64,000 nt of DNA from Thioclava dalianensis (GCF_000715505.1 NZ_JHEH01000002.1:203312-267311), one strand, 5' to 3'; shown: positions 1-7,972, numbered from the stretch's first letter. Notes: a model not told the origin generated them from the letters alone. A program made the numbers and translations.

Positions 1-526
1 CGATGAATGTCCGAGAAATCAAAGGCTTGAGAAAGCCCAACTCGCCGCGAGACACGCCCCGCCTTGGCAGGTTTCCGATCGCGAATTCCGCCAGACCCAG
101 ACCTGAAAGCGGCCCGTCCGAGGCGCTTGGCAGCTCATCGGGGGCGATCAGATCCGCGCGGCTCTCCGGCACAAAGACGATATTGTCGGCGATCATGTCC
201 CAATCCGACTGCGCCAACAGCGCCGCGAAGCGCCCCGGCAGCAGGTAGTCATCCGCATCGAGGATCGCGAGGATCGGCGCGCGCGAGGCGGCGATTGCGA
301 GATTGCGCGCGGCGGCGGGGCCGATATTGCTGTTCTGGCGCAGCACCGTGAGGCGCGCATCGCCCCCCGCCGCCGCGCGGGCGCATTCGCTCGTGTCATC
401 GGTTGAAGCATCATCGACGACGAGCAGCTCGGCAAGCTCGGGCTGCGCAAGGGCCGAACGCACCGAATCGCCAATCGTGGCCGCCGCATTATGCGCCGGG
501 ATGATCACACAGACAGTCGCGCTCAT
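1..526 (-). CDS. Glycosyltransferase family 2, ExoO-like (partial, 3' end outside window)
   Basis: The N-terminal 175 residues of a GT-A fold glycosyltransferase, expected to transfer a sugar from a nucleotide-sugar donor at the cytoplasmic membrane. The start reads CVIIPAHNAA, followed by VVDDAST, GPAAARN and the DxD-type motif ILDADD, the usual order for family 2. A later LGFLKPLISR segment matches FGYLKPLIAR in the ExoO-like protein at 16090-17310, so the two are probably paralogues. The start codon shares an ATGA overlap (523-526) with the stop of the upstream nucleotidyltransferase, implying co-translation. It may belong to the exopolysaccharide locus or extend a sugar on the lasso peptide; the sequence cannot decide. 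The C-terminus is cut off by the window edge. Confidence 0.85.
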   Translation of the reverse strand, partial: MSATVCVIIPAHNAAATIGDSVRSALAQPELAELLVVDDASTDDTSECARAAAGGDARLTVLRQNSNIGPAAARNLAIAASRAPILAILDADDYLLPGRFAALLAQSDWDMIADNIVFVPESRADLIAPDELPSASDGPLSGLGLAEFAIGNLPRRGVSRGELGFLKPLISRTFI

Positions 527-1656
527 GGCTTGCTCTCCTGTTGTCTCAACGCGCCGGCATTCCACGAGCTGATCGCCTTATGTGACAGCTCGGACAGCCC
601 GGCTCGCAGGCTTTCGCGGAGGAACCGGGGCAATCCGGGACCACACAGCGCCTTGAGGAAATGCCGACGGCGCGGCCAGCACAAGCCCTCGATCCAAGGG
701 GTGCAGAGCATACGGCGCAAATCCGCCTCTGAAACCTCAGGAAAAATCGCCTGTGACAGCGCGGGCGTGCGCGGCAGCTCAGGGAAAACACTGTGCACGG
801 CCCGCATCGCCAGCGCCAAGGTGCCCGCCATCCCGTTCTGCGCCGCGTGACCCGCAAGGGCAGTGTGATCGGCAGGCGTCAGGCTGTGCAACGCGGCGCG
901 CATATCGGTGACATTGCCAAGCGCGGGCTCACGCGCCAGCATTGCCTTGCTGATCGAGATCGCGGCCAGCAAACACCGATCCAGCGGTGAGGGCACCTGA
1001 AAAGTCATCTCCTCGAACACAAGCTCGGAGCGCCGCTGCAAGAATCCCTCAAGATTATAGGGTCTTGGCAGGCCCGCCTGCTGAAGCCCGTGATGCAGAT
1101 CGACGACGATGCCGCTCTCCGGGTCGCGCAGATGGATCTCGCTGAGAAACCGCGTCCACCACAGCGACATCGCGCGTTCGGTCTCGTCATATCCCAGCTC
1201 GCGCAACAGCTCTGCGGCCTGTTTGCGATGGGCCGGGTGCACGAGGATATCGATATCGCCCGAGGGCTTCTGAAGATAGCTGCCATAAAGCGCTATCTGC
1301 TGGAGCGGCCCTTTGAAATGAACATGCGGGATCTCTGCGCGGGCCAGACAGCGTGACACGGCCGCACCGCTCACGATCCCACGGCGATTGAGCGCCAAGA
1401 TCCGCAGGCGCACCTGATCGACTTTCGGCGCGAGCCCCGCACAGCCCGGCGGCAACGCCTCAGCGCGTGCGGGCAGAAAGGCCAGCATCTTGTTGAGCCG
1501 CGCGACATCGAAGAGGCGCTGCGGGTCAAGCCCCGGATGCGTCTTTCCCGCATCAACGCCGCCAAAAACCTGGGACGCCAAGGCCGTCAGATACCGAACC
1601 TCAGTCTCACACTCATAGGCGCGCACGTTTTTGAATTGTTCGGGCGTGTAAGGCAA
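523..1656 (-). CDS. Nucleotidyltransferase family protein (NTP_transf_5), putative lasso-peptide tailoring enzyme
   Basis: A 377-residue protein of the uncharacterised nucleotidyltransferase family PF14907. The diagnostic stretch is around residues 110-150: HFKGPLQQ, LYGSYLQKPSGDIDILV (the GDxD metal-binding signature), then LRELGYDE. A second conserved part, IVVDLHHGL, follows. The start is TTG at 1656 preceded by GGGAG at a good distance. The gene diverges from the lasso precursor across 331 bp and is coupled by ATGA to the glycosyltransferase downstream. In the pseudomycoidin pathway a protein of this family decorates the phosphate that the cluster kinase places on the C-terminal Ser of the peptide. 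The same architecture here (kinase plus nucleotidyltransferase) makes that role likely but unproven. A role in polysaccharide synthesis is the alternative. Confidence 0.8.
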   Translation of the reverse strand: MPYTPEQFKNVRAYECETEVRYLTALASQVFGGVDAGKTHPGLDPQRLFDVARLNKMLAFLPARAEALPPGCAGLAPKVDQVRLRILALNRRGIVSGAAVSRCLARAEIPHVHFKGPLQQIALYGSYLQKPSGDIDILVHPAHRKQAAELLRELGYDETERAMSLWWTRFLSEIHLRDPESGIVVDLHHGLQQAGLPRPYNLEGFLQRRSELVFEEMTFQVPSPLDRCLLAAISISKAMLAREPALGNVTDMRAALHSLTPADHTALAGHAAQNGMAGTLALAMRAVHSVFPELPRTPALSQAIFPEVSEADLRRMLCTPWIEGLCWPRRRHFLKALCGPGLPRFLRESLRAGLSELSHKAISSWNAGALRQQESKP

Positions 1657-1987
1657 TTGTTCGCTCCCACGAAGCTGGTCGTCTCAGGTCACCATAAATC
1701 GATGAAATTTGATTCGGAATAAGCGATTCGTTTTGCCCCTGTATGTGAATTATTTAAGTCATATTTTTTTCAAATGTGCCCGTTTTTTAAACAGGTATTT
1801 TTTTGAATCTCCCAATGGTGCGAAAATAAAAACAATCTCGTTACCAATGCAATTTAGGGTTGTAAAATCGGGTAAGGTATTCCTGAGAATCTTTTGGTCA
1901 CGTTGACAGATCTCCCCCAGTCTCGGAAGCATTTATCTTGGCAAAAGCCAACGACTTGAATCTTAAATCCTGAAGGGGGAATTTCAG
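1657..1987. promoter_or_regulatory. AT-rich divergent promoter region of the lasso cluster
   Basis: This 331-bp gap is conspicuously AT-rich (long A/T runs at 1720-1880) in otherwise GC-rich DNA and separates the divergent nucleotidyltransferase and precursor genes. On the plus strand a perfect TTGACA lies at 1903-1908, but no convincing -10 sits 16-18 bp downstream. A short dyad TTGGC-AAAA-GCCAA is at 1938-1951. A strong ribosome binding site (AAGGGGGA, 1973-1980) precedes the precursor ATG. Small ORFs here have no ribosome site or homology, so I read it as regulatory. Confidence 0.55.
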
Positions 1988-2128
1988 ATGCAAAAGAAAA
2001 CCTACTCCACCCCGATGCTGCAGAAGCACGGTAAGCTTGAAGCCCGTACCCATGGCGCTTCGACCGGTTCGTCGCTGGACGCGGCTTTCCCGTCCGGGAC
2101 CGACTTCGGCGATCTCACCTTCTCGTAA
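1988..2128 (+). CDS. Lasso peptide precursor (A gene), 46 residues
   Basis: Encodes the ribosomal precursor of a lasso peptide. The 22-residue leader carries the conserved pattern Y6-xx-P9-x-L11-xxx-G15-xxxxx-T21, with Thr at the penultimate leader position recognised by the B protease and the YxxP part by the RRE. Cleavage after His22 would release a 24-residue core starting Gly-Ala-Ser-Thr and ending Leu-Thr-Phe-Ser. Core Asp9 is the predicted isopeptide partner of Gly1, giving a 9-residue ring. There is no Cys, so it is a class II lasso. Phe12, Phe18 and Phe23 are candidate steric plugs. My hand-calculated monoisotopic mass is about 2289.0 Da after cyclisation. The C-terminal Ser fits the kinase encoded downstream. 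The ribosome site AAGGGGGA is 7 nt from the ATG. Too short for the usual ORF cut-off. Confidence 0.93.
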   Translation: MQKKTYSTPMLQKHGKLEARTHGASTGSSLDAAFPSGTDFGDLTFS

Positions 2129-2147
2129 GGTCTGAGAAATGACTGTT

Positions 2148-2169
2148 CGAGGCGGCCTCTGCCGCCTCG
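2148..2169 (+). promoter_or_regulatory. Intergenic stem-loop between lasso precursor and B1 genes
   Basis: A perfect 9-bp GC-rich stem (CGAGGCGGC, loop CTCT, GCCGCCTCG) begins 20 nt after the precursor stop and is not followed by a T-tract. It probably protects the precursor transcript from 3' decay or causes partial termination, giving more precursor than enzyme mRNA. It also argues against starting the B1 gene at the upstream ATG (2139), which would place the hairpin in coding sequence. Confidence 0.7.
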
Positions 2170-2195
2170 GGCAGATGCCATGGGGAAATTCTAAA

Positions 2196-2477
2196 ATGCT
2201 CGATCAAGATATTCAGGGCTACCGGCCCGCGAAGGACTGTGTCGTGTGTTCCTACGGCGATGGACTTGCCGTGCTCGACATGCGCTCGAATCAATATTTC
2301 AGCCTTGATGCCGTAGGCGCTGTCGTCTGGGAGGTCATCGCGCGCGCGGGCAATCGCGACGAGATGATCACGGCTGTGACAGAGGCGTATGATGTCACGC
2401 CCGAAGTGTGTGCCGCCGATATCGCTGCCTTGCTCTCAGAGCTACACGCCCAGAATCTGATTGAGCCGGTCCAGTGA
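2196..2477 (+). CDS. Lasso peptide B1 protein: PqqD-like RiPP recognition element
   Basis: A 93-residue PqqD-like protein that binds the precursor leader and delivers it to the protease. Visible features are the DGLAVLDMRSNQYFSLDAVG beta-hairpin typical of PqqD/B1 proteins, then VVWEVI and a helical C-terminus ending LLSELHAQNLIEPV. I chose ATG 2196, which has GGGGA upstream, over ATG 2139, because the extra 19 residues of the longer form are encoded by the intergenic hairpin and look unlike the family. Its stop overlaps the GTG start of the B2 gene (GTGA, 2474-2477). Third element of the A-B1-B2-C-K-D order. Confidence 0.9.
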   Translation: MLDQDIQGYRPAKDCVVCSYGDGLAVLDMRSNQYFSLDAVGAVVWEVIARAGNRDEMITAVTEAYDVTPEVCAADIAALLSELHAQNLIEPVQ

Positions 2478-2956
2478 TTTTCGACCTCGCGCGCGGACGA
2501 ACCGTTGCGCATAAGCTGCAACTGGGACTGGTCGCGCTTGCAACGGTCCTGCGCGTACGTATCGCGCTGAGCCTGAACCGCGCCGATATCTGGCGGGCCC
2601 GCAATGCGGCACTCTGTGCGCAGGTCCCGTCCGGCGCGCCGCAAAACTGCGATCACCATCTGCGCGAAATTGCATGGTCGGTTGGTGCCGCCGCGCGCCT
2701 CGTGCCGGTGGCAAGCTGTCTGACGCAGGCGCTTGCCGGGCAATATTTGCTCGCGCAGCGCGGCGTTGCCAGTGACCTGCGGCTCTCGCTGCCCGCCGGG
2801 CAAGGCGATGCGTTTCGCCCCCATGCCTGGCTGCTGCATGAGGGACAGATCGTGCTCGGAGGCTCTGCCGAGATGTTGCGCACCCACCAATTCTTCGTGC
2901 CCCCGGACCGCAGCCGCCCGGCAGAGGGCCGCACCCTGAGGGCCGTTTCGAAATGA
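2474..2956 (+). CDS. Lasso peptide B2 leader peptidase (transglutaminase-like)
   Basis: A 160-residue cysteine protease of the transglutaminase-like family (PF13471) that removes the leader from the precursor after the penultimate Thr. The catalytic Cys is residue 82 in the segment ASCLTQALAGQYLLAQRG, and the catalytic His is residue 117 in FRPHAWLLHEG; both match the family pattern. The N-terminal 70 residues form the helical extension usual in stand-alone B2 proteins. Translation starts at GTG overlapping the B1 stop. The stop overlaps the cyclase start (ATGA, 2953-2956), so production is stoichiometrically coupled to its neighbours. Confidence 0.9.
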   Translation: MIFDLARGRTVAHKLQLGLVALATVLRVRIALSLNRADIWRARNAALCAQVPSGAPQNCDHHLREIAWSVGAAARLVPVASCLTQALAGQYLLAQRGVASDLRLSLPAGQGDAFRPHAWLLHEGQIVLGGSAEMLRTHQFFVPPDRSRPAEGRTLRAVSK

Positions 2957-4842
2957 GCGGCTTTGCGATCTGCCAGATGCTGTCAGGCAATCCCGCGCAG
3001 CTTCCAAGCCTGTTGCAGGCGGTCACCGCCGCGATGGCAGATCGCGGCCCCGATGGCATCGCAAAGAAGACCGACGGCAAGGTTGCGATGAGCCACCTCT
3101 ATCTCGACAGTGCCGGGCAAGGGCCCTCCGGTCTGGGCCCGTGGCAGGCCGAGGATCACGGCACGCTGCTGACGGGCGATCTTGCAATCATCAACGGACG
3201 GGAGCTCGCGCAGGAAGCGGGCGCGGCCTATCGCGGGGATGCGGAGGCGATCTTGCAGGCCTATGCCCGCTGGGGCCTCGACGCCATCGCGCGGATCGAG
3301 GGCGAGTTTGCCTTCGGTCTGTGGGATCCGCGCAGCGCACGGCTGATCGTTGTGCGCGACCGGTTCGGTGTGAAACCCGTGGCGTATCGGGTCGATCCTG
3401 ATCTGATCTGCGTGGCCAGCGCGCCCTACCCGCTCGCGCAGCTCGGATCTCAGCCCGCCCGCCCTGACGCCGCTTGGATCGCGGAATACCTGACCGACCG
3501 AACCTTCGACACGCAGCGGACCGCTTATGCGGATGTGCAGCGCCTGCCACCCGGCCATATGATGATCGTCGAGCGCGGGAGCGTTCTGATGCGGCAATGG
3601 TGGCAGCTTGAGGCCAGCGAGCTGTCCGCGCGCGATGCCCCCGAGGCTCTGGCCGAGGCGCTGCGCCGTGCCGTTACCCGCAGAATGCGGGGCCGCACCG
3701 CCTGCCTGCTGAGCGGCGGGCTGGATTCCGGCTCGATCACGCGGCTGGCGGCAGATCACGCGGCGCGCCCAGTCCCGGCCTATTCGCTGCGCTTTCCGGG
3801 GATGCCGGAGATGGATGAGGGGGTCTATATCGACGCGCTGCGGGAGACGGGCAATATCGAGGGGATCGACCTGCCCGCGCTGATCGGCGGCGCGTTCGAT
3901 GACCCCGACACGCTTCTCGACGAGCATCATCAGCCTGTTCTGGGCCTTGGCCATGTCACCACGCGCCAATTGCACCGCAGGCTGGCTCAGGATGGGATGC
4001 GCACGGTGCTCGACGGGCATGGCGGCGACGAGGTGATCGGCATGGGCACATGGCATCTCGATACGCTGGCGCGCAACGGGAACTGGGCGGCGCTTTATCT
4101 CGCCTGCCGCGCCCATGCCCGCTTTAGCGGCGATCCGCGCGGCCCCCGTGGGCTGATGCTGGAATTGCTCGGCCATCACGCCCCCCGCCCCTTGCGCGGC
4201 GCGTTGCGGCGTCTGGGACGCGCCGAGCGGCCCGACACGCTGAGCTGGCGCGCGCTGGTCGATCCCGATCTGGCCGAGCGCAGCGCTATTGTTGCGAATA
4301 TCCAAACCTCCCTGCGCGACACCCACGCCCATCTGCCAGAGCATCAACGCTTTCACGCGGCGCTGCTTTCCAATGCGGGCACGGCGGATGCGTTCGAGTT
4401 CTTCGACCGCGCGGCCTCTGCGCAGGGGATCGAGCTGCGCTTCCCGTTCTATGACCGCGAGGTCGTAGCCATCGCTTTGGGTCAGCCGGACGCGGCGAAG
4501 ATCGCGCAAGGCCGCACCCGGGCGCCCTTGCGCGCGGCGATGCAGGGCATTTTGCCCGATCGCGTGCGGCTGCGCCCGGACAAGACCGACTTCACCCCCA
4601 ATCTGATGCGCGGTCTGCGCGCGGATCCGCACGGCCATCTGAGCCGCTACCAAGGCGCAATGCCTGAGGTTCTTGAGGGCTATGTCGCCCCCGATGCGCT
4701 CAGCGCGCTGGCCGCGCGACTGACGCAAGATCCATCCGATACGACCGCGATGCGCAGGCTGTGGCGCGTGTTCTGGCTTGAGCAATGGCTCATGCGCCTG
4801 AGCGCAACTCGACAAACACTGGCATATGAGGGACGGGCATGA
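2953..4842 (+). CDS. Lasso cyclase (C protein, asparagine synthetase B homologue)
   Basis: A 629-residue ATP-dependent macrolactam synthetase that adenylates the side chain of core Asp9 and joins it to Gly1. The N-terminal half resembles the glutamine amidotransferase domain of asparagine synthetase (DRGPDG, GEFAFGLWD, RDRFGVKPV) but lacks the nucleophilic Cys2, since the protein starts Met-Ser-Gly, as in other lasso cyclases. The synthetase half has the PP-loop CLLSGGLDSGS near residue 253 and the conserved DGHGGDEVIG near 354. Length matches the family (about 600). It is coupled by ATGA overlaps to both the B2 gene and the kinase gene. Confidence 0.93.
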   Translation: MSGFAICQMLSGNPAQLPSLLQAVTAAMADRGPDGIAKKTDGKVAMSHLYLDSAGQGPSGLGPWQAEDHGTLLTGDLAIINGRELAQEAGAAYRGDAEAILQAYARWGLDAIARIEGEFAFGLWDPRSARLIVVRDRFGVKPVAYRVDPDLICVASAPYPLAQLGSQPARPDAAWIAEYLTDRTFDTQRTAYADVQRLPPGHMMIVERGSVLMRQWWQLEASELSARDAPEALAEALRRAVTRRMRGRTACLLSGGLDSGSITRLAADHAARPVPAYSLRFPGMPEMDEGVYIDALRETGNIEGIDLPALIGGAFDDPDTLLDEHHQPVLGLGHVTTRQLHRRLAQDGMRTVLDGHGGDEVIGMGTWHLDTLARNGNWAALYLACRAHARFSGDPRGPRGLMLELLGHHAPRPLRGALRRLGRAERPDTLSWRALVDPDLAERSAIVANIQTSLRDTHAHLPEHQRFHAALLSNAGTADAFEFFDRAASAQGIELRFPFYDREVVAIALGQPDAAKIAQGRTRAPLRAAMQGILPDRVRLRPDKTDFTPNLMRGLRADPHGHLSRYQGAMPEVLEGYVAPDALSALAARLTQDPSDTTAMRRLWRVFWLEQWLMRLSATRQTLAYEGRA

Positions 4843-5837
4843 GTAATTTTGGTCAGGTAGCTGCGCAATTGGAACGGCACGCAGGGACCGCTCGAGGCCC
4901 CATGCATCGCTACCAAAGCTACGGGCTTTTGTTCCTGTCCGATATCGAACTGCCCGAGCTTTCGCCCGCCGGTCCCGACGCGCTGCCCGAGGACGGCTCG
5001 GTGCGCATTCACCGCCGCGCGATTGAGCTGCCCGCAGGGGTGCGCGATCTGCCGACATGGACGGCCTTTGGCCCTGAAGGCGTGCGGTTCTGGTGGCAGA
5101 CCGTGGGCGCATTCGAGGTCTGCGATGGCGGGCGCACGATCCTGGTCGATCCGGCCCCCGATGTGAGCGACGATTTGATCGCCTTTCCGTTGCTTGGCCC
5201 GGTGCTCTCAGAATGCCTGCGCCGCTGCGGCTATTTCGTGCTCCATGCCAGCGCTGTCGATCTTGACGGTCAGGGCATCGTGCTGATGGCCGACAAGGGC
5301 ACGGGAAAGTCCTCCAGCAGTGCCGCATTGCTGCGGGCGGGCGCGCGCCTGCTGGCCGATGATCTGGTCGCCATCGATCCTGCGACGGGGTTGATCTGGC
5401 CGGGCTTCGGGCAGGTCAAGCTGGCCCAGGAAAACCTCTCGCATCAATTGCCCGGTCAGGACTGGCAGGCCCGTCCGCAGGTCCATGAACAGATCGACAA
5501 GGTGCGCGTGATGGTGCCCGAATTGCTTGCGCGCGCACCGATCCCCGCAGCCCGGCTCTGCCTGCTCTCGCGCGGACGCGGCGAGATCCCGGAGCTAAGC
5601 CCGCTTGCCCTGCAGGATCGGATCTCCGCCGTTCTCGATTTCTCCTACGCGGTCCGCTTCGGCAAGGACGGGATGACCGGGGATCTGGCCGCACGCCACT
5701 TTCAGGGTGCCGTCATGCTGGCCCGCAGCGTCCCTCTGCGCCGGCTCGAGCTGCCCTGCGGCATCGACCGGCTCGACACGCTTGCACCTGCCTTGCGGCG
5801 CGATCTGGACACCCAATCGGAAGATCGCAGCGAATGA
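4839..5837 (+). CDS. HPr-kinase-like lasso peptide kinase
   Basis: A 332-residue HprK-related kinase. The P-loop ADKGTGKSS is at residues 151-159, with the HprK-type LLADDLVAID about 20 residues later, and an N-terminal beta-rich part (SYGLLFLSDIELPEL) like other HprK-related proteins of RiPP clusters. Family knowledge: the homologues in the paeninodin and Thermobacillus lasso clusters phosphorylate the side-chain hydroxyl of the C-terminal Ser of the precursor. The precursor here ends in Ser, so the substrate is present. The start overlaps the cyclase stop (ATGA, 4839-4842). Met22 is an alternative start closer to the conserved region, but the overlap favours the first. Stop overlaps the exporter start. 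Confidence 0.85.
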   Translation: MSNFGQVAAQLERHAGTARGPMHRYQSYGLLFLSDIELPELSPAGPDALPEDGSVRIHRRAIELPAGVRDLPTWTAFGPEGVRFWWQTVGAFEVCDGGRTILVDPAPDVSDDLIAFPLLGPVLSECLRRCGYFVLHASAVDLDGQGIVLMADKGTGKSSSSAALLRAGARLLADDLVAIDPATGLIWPGFGQVKLAQENLSHQLPGQDWQARPQVHEQIDKVRVMVPELLARAPIPAARLCLLSRGRGEIPELSPLALQDRISAVLDFSYAVRFGKDGMTGDLAARHFQGAVMLARSVPLRRLELPCGIDRLDTLAPALRRDLDTQSEDRSE

Positions 5838-7711
5838 CACGCGCCCCCGCCCCGCCTCAACCCGAACCGCTTGCCCCGGGCGAGGCGCTTAGAAACGCGC
5901 TCAGCCTGATCCGCGAGCTGCGTGCCACTGGGGCGGGGCGGTTCTGGATCGCGCTGGTTTTGCTGGTTCTGGGCAGCCTGACCGAAGGGCTCTCGGTGCT
6001 GCTTCTGCTGCCGGTCCTGCATCTTTTATCGCAATCCGATGGCGGGCTGGGTCGGATCGAGCTGGGGCAGCACCATATTGGCGCGCTCAACCTGCCGGAC
6101 TGGAGCATCGGGCTACCGACCTTACTGCTGATCTTCGTCGGGCTTGCGGTGTTTCAGATGCTCTTCAATCGCGGCAAGAGCGTCTATCTCAGCGATGTGC
6201 TACTGGATTTCACCAATCGTCAGCGGCTGTCGCTGTTCCGCGCGCTCTCCAAGGCGCGCTGGGACCGGGTCAGCCGGATGAGCGGGGCCGAGCTGGAGCA
6301 TGCGCTCACCGGCGAGATCGAGCGGATCTACATGTGCGCCTTCTACGTGCTCTCGATCCTGCAGGCGATGATCGGTCTTGCGATCTACCTCGCGGTCTGC
6401 CTTGCGATTTCGTGGCCGATGACGCTTATCACGCTGGGCTTCGGGACGGTGGCGCTGCTGGTGATGCGCCCCTTTCGGCGCCGGGCCGCGCGTTTCGGCC
6501 ATCGGCTGCAAAGCCGCCGGATGGAGCAATTCCGCACCGTCGCGGATTTCTTGGGTGGCCTGAAAAGCGCACGCGCCTCGAACCGGGAGGCGCGCCACCT
6601 CGATGCTTTCGCAGCCTCGCTCGATCAGACCAAACACGACACCCGCGAGTTCACACGCTCCAACGCGACCGGATCGGGCCTGTTTCAGCTGTCTCTGACG
6701 ACCGGGGCCGCCGCTTTCATCTTTCTCGCGATCACCTGGGCTGGGCTGGATCTGACGCGTATCGTGGCCCTTTTGCTTGTCGCGATGCGCATCGCGCCGC
6801 GCTTTTTGGGCCTTCAGGGACAGGCCCAGCAATTGCTGGTCTCGCTGCCCGCATGGCGCCACGTTCGCACGCTGTCGCGCAAATTGACCGCAGCGCAGGA
6901 CGACTCTGCAGGCGAGGCCACACATGTGCCGCCGCTGGCGCGCTCGATCCAGCTTCAAGACGTGTCTTACAGCTACGAGGATAGCGCGCGCGCCGCACTG
7001 GACGGGCTGTCGCTCACCATCCGCGCAGGCGAAGTCACGGCCCTGATCGGCGCCTCCGGTTCGGGGAAAAGCACGGTGGCGGATCTGTTGATGGGGCTGA
7101 TCCGCGCGCAATCCGGCACACTGAGCGTCGACGGCACCGTGCTGGACGCCAAAGCCCTGCGCGGCTGGCGCGAACAGACCGCCTATGTCGCGCAGGAGAG
7201 CTTCTTGATCCACGGCTCTGTGCGCGCCAATCTCGAAGGCGGCGCACATGGGCAGCTCGCAGATACAGAGATCTGGCACGCGCTTGAGATGGCCAATGCT
7301 GATGCTTTCGTTCGGGAACTGCCCGAGGGGCTTGAAACGCGGATCGGCGATCGCGGCGTTTTGCTATCAGGCGGTCAGCGGCAGCGGATTGCGCTGGCGG
7401 CGGCCTTCCTGCGCAAACCGGCCTTTCTGGTGCTCGATGAGGCCACCAGCGCGCTGGACTGGCAGGCGCAGGACTGTATCGCGCATTCGGTCAAACGGAT
7501 CGCGCGAAGCGGCACCACCGTGGTCACCATCGCGCATCGCCCCTCGATGGTGCGCTTTGCAGATCACATCTATGCTTTGAAGGACGGCCGCGTAGTCGAG
7601 GACGGCCGCGGGCCGGAGCTGATGGCGCGCCCGGACGGCACGTTCCGCCTGATGCTGCAGCATGAAGGCTATGAGAATGTGGTTCCGCTCAAAACCGGCG
7701 AGAGCCACTGA
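5834..7711 (+). CDS. Lasso peptide ABC exporter (D protein)
   Basis: A 625-residue half-transporter with fused membrane and nucleotide-binding domains, expected to dimerise in the inner membrane and export the mature peptide, giving self-immunity. Hydrophobic helices fill residues 30-330. The ATPase domain shows Walker A GASGSGKST near 406, the Q-loop segment AYVAQESFLI, the signature LLSGGQRQRIALAAA near 511, Walker B FLVLDEATSALD, and the H-loop TIAHRP. There is no N-terminal C39 peptidase domain, as expected because B2 removes the leader. Last gene of the translationally coupled operon; the next gene is convergent. Confidence 0.92.
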   Translation: MTRAPAPPQPEPLAPGEALRNALSLIRELRATGAGRFWIALVLLVLGSLTEGLSVLLLLPVLHLLSQSDGGLGRIELGQHHIGALNLPDWSIGLPTLLLIFVGLAVFQMLFNRGKSVYLSDVLLDFTNRQRLSLFRALSKARWDRVSRMSGAELEHALTGEIERIYMCAFYVLSILQAMIGLAIYLAVCLAISWPMTLITLGFGTVALLVMRPFRRRAARFGHRLQSRRMEQFRTVADFLGGLKSARASNREARHLDAFAASLDQTKHDTREFTRSNATGSGLFQLSLTTGAAAFIFLAITWAGLDLTRIVALLLVAMRIAPRFLGLQGQAQQLLVSLPAWRHVRTLSRKLTAAQDDSAGEATHVPPLARSIQLQDVSYSYEDSARAALDGLSLTIRAGEVTALIGASGSGKSTVADLLMGLIRAQSGTLSVDGTVLDAKALRGWREQTAYVAQESFLIHGSVRANLEGGAHGQLADTEIWHALEMANADAFVRELPEGLETRIGDRGVLLSGGQRQRIALAAAFLRKPAFLVLDEATSALDWQAQDCIAHSVKRIARSGTTVVTIAHRPSMVRFADHIYALKDGRVVEDGRGPELMARPDGTFRLMLQHEGYENVVPLKTGESH

Positions 7712-7714
7712 GGC

Positions 7715-7972
7715 TTAATGGGCCTCGTCATGCCGGGTCTTGATGACACTGCCCGAGCTCACCTTGCGCCGCACCGGATCGACCTCCTCGCGGGAGCGCT
7801 GTTCGCCCCGAGCCATCACGGCAATCCATCCAAGATAGAGGAATTGCGCCAGAACGAGCGCCGCGAGGGCCAATGTAACGATGGTCCAAAAGCCGAACCC
7901 TGCCAGCGCGCAGACCACGCAAAGCACAGCGATAAACGCCAAAAGGCCTCTGATGAAGGATGAAAAATTCAC
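7715..7972 (-). CDS. Small inner-membrane protein, possibly ExoX/SyrA-like regulator of exopolysaccharide
   Basis: An 85-residue protein with two adjacent hydrophobic segments (about residues 7-26 and 27-50) and a charged C-terminal tail rich in Arg and Glu. Small two-helix membrane proteins of this layout (ExoX/SyrA family) reduce exopolysaccharide synthesis in rhizobia, usually by acting on the polyisoprenyl-phosphate sugar transferase or on gene expression. Its position, directly beyond the ExoP gene in the same orientation, fits such a role, but the sequence similarity is only by type and I cannot confirm family membership. Convergent with the lasso exporter gene, 3 bp away. Confidence 0.5.
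   Translation of the reverse strand: MNFSSFIRGLLAFIAVLCVVCALAGFGFWTIVTLALAALVLAQFLYLGWIAVMARGEQRSREEVDPVRRKVSSGSVIKTRHDEAH

Noticed and set aside
1709..1906. 65-residue ORF upstream of the lasso precursor
   Set aside because: It lies in AT-rich DNA, lacks a ribosome site, has low-complexity composition and no recognisable domain; more likely promoter region.
2139..2195. Upstream start for the B1 protein
   Set aside because: The added residues would be encoded by the 9-bp hairpin and have no counterpart in PqqD-like proteins; ATG 2196 has a good ribosome site.
2983..5328. 781-codon open frame antisense to the cyclase and kinase genes
   Set aside because: Shadow frame typical of GC-rich DNA; Arg-rich composition with no domain, while the opposite strand encodes clear family members.
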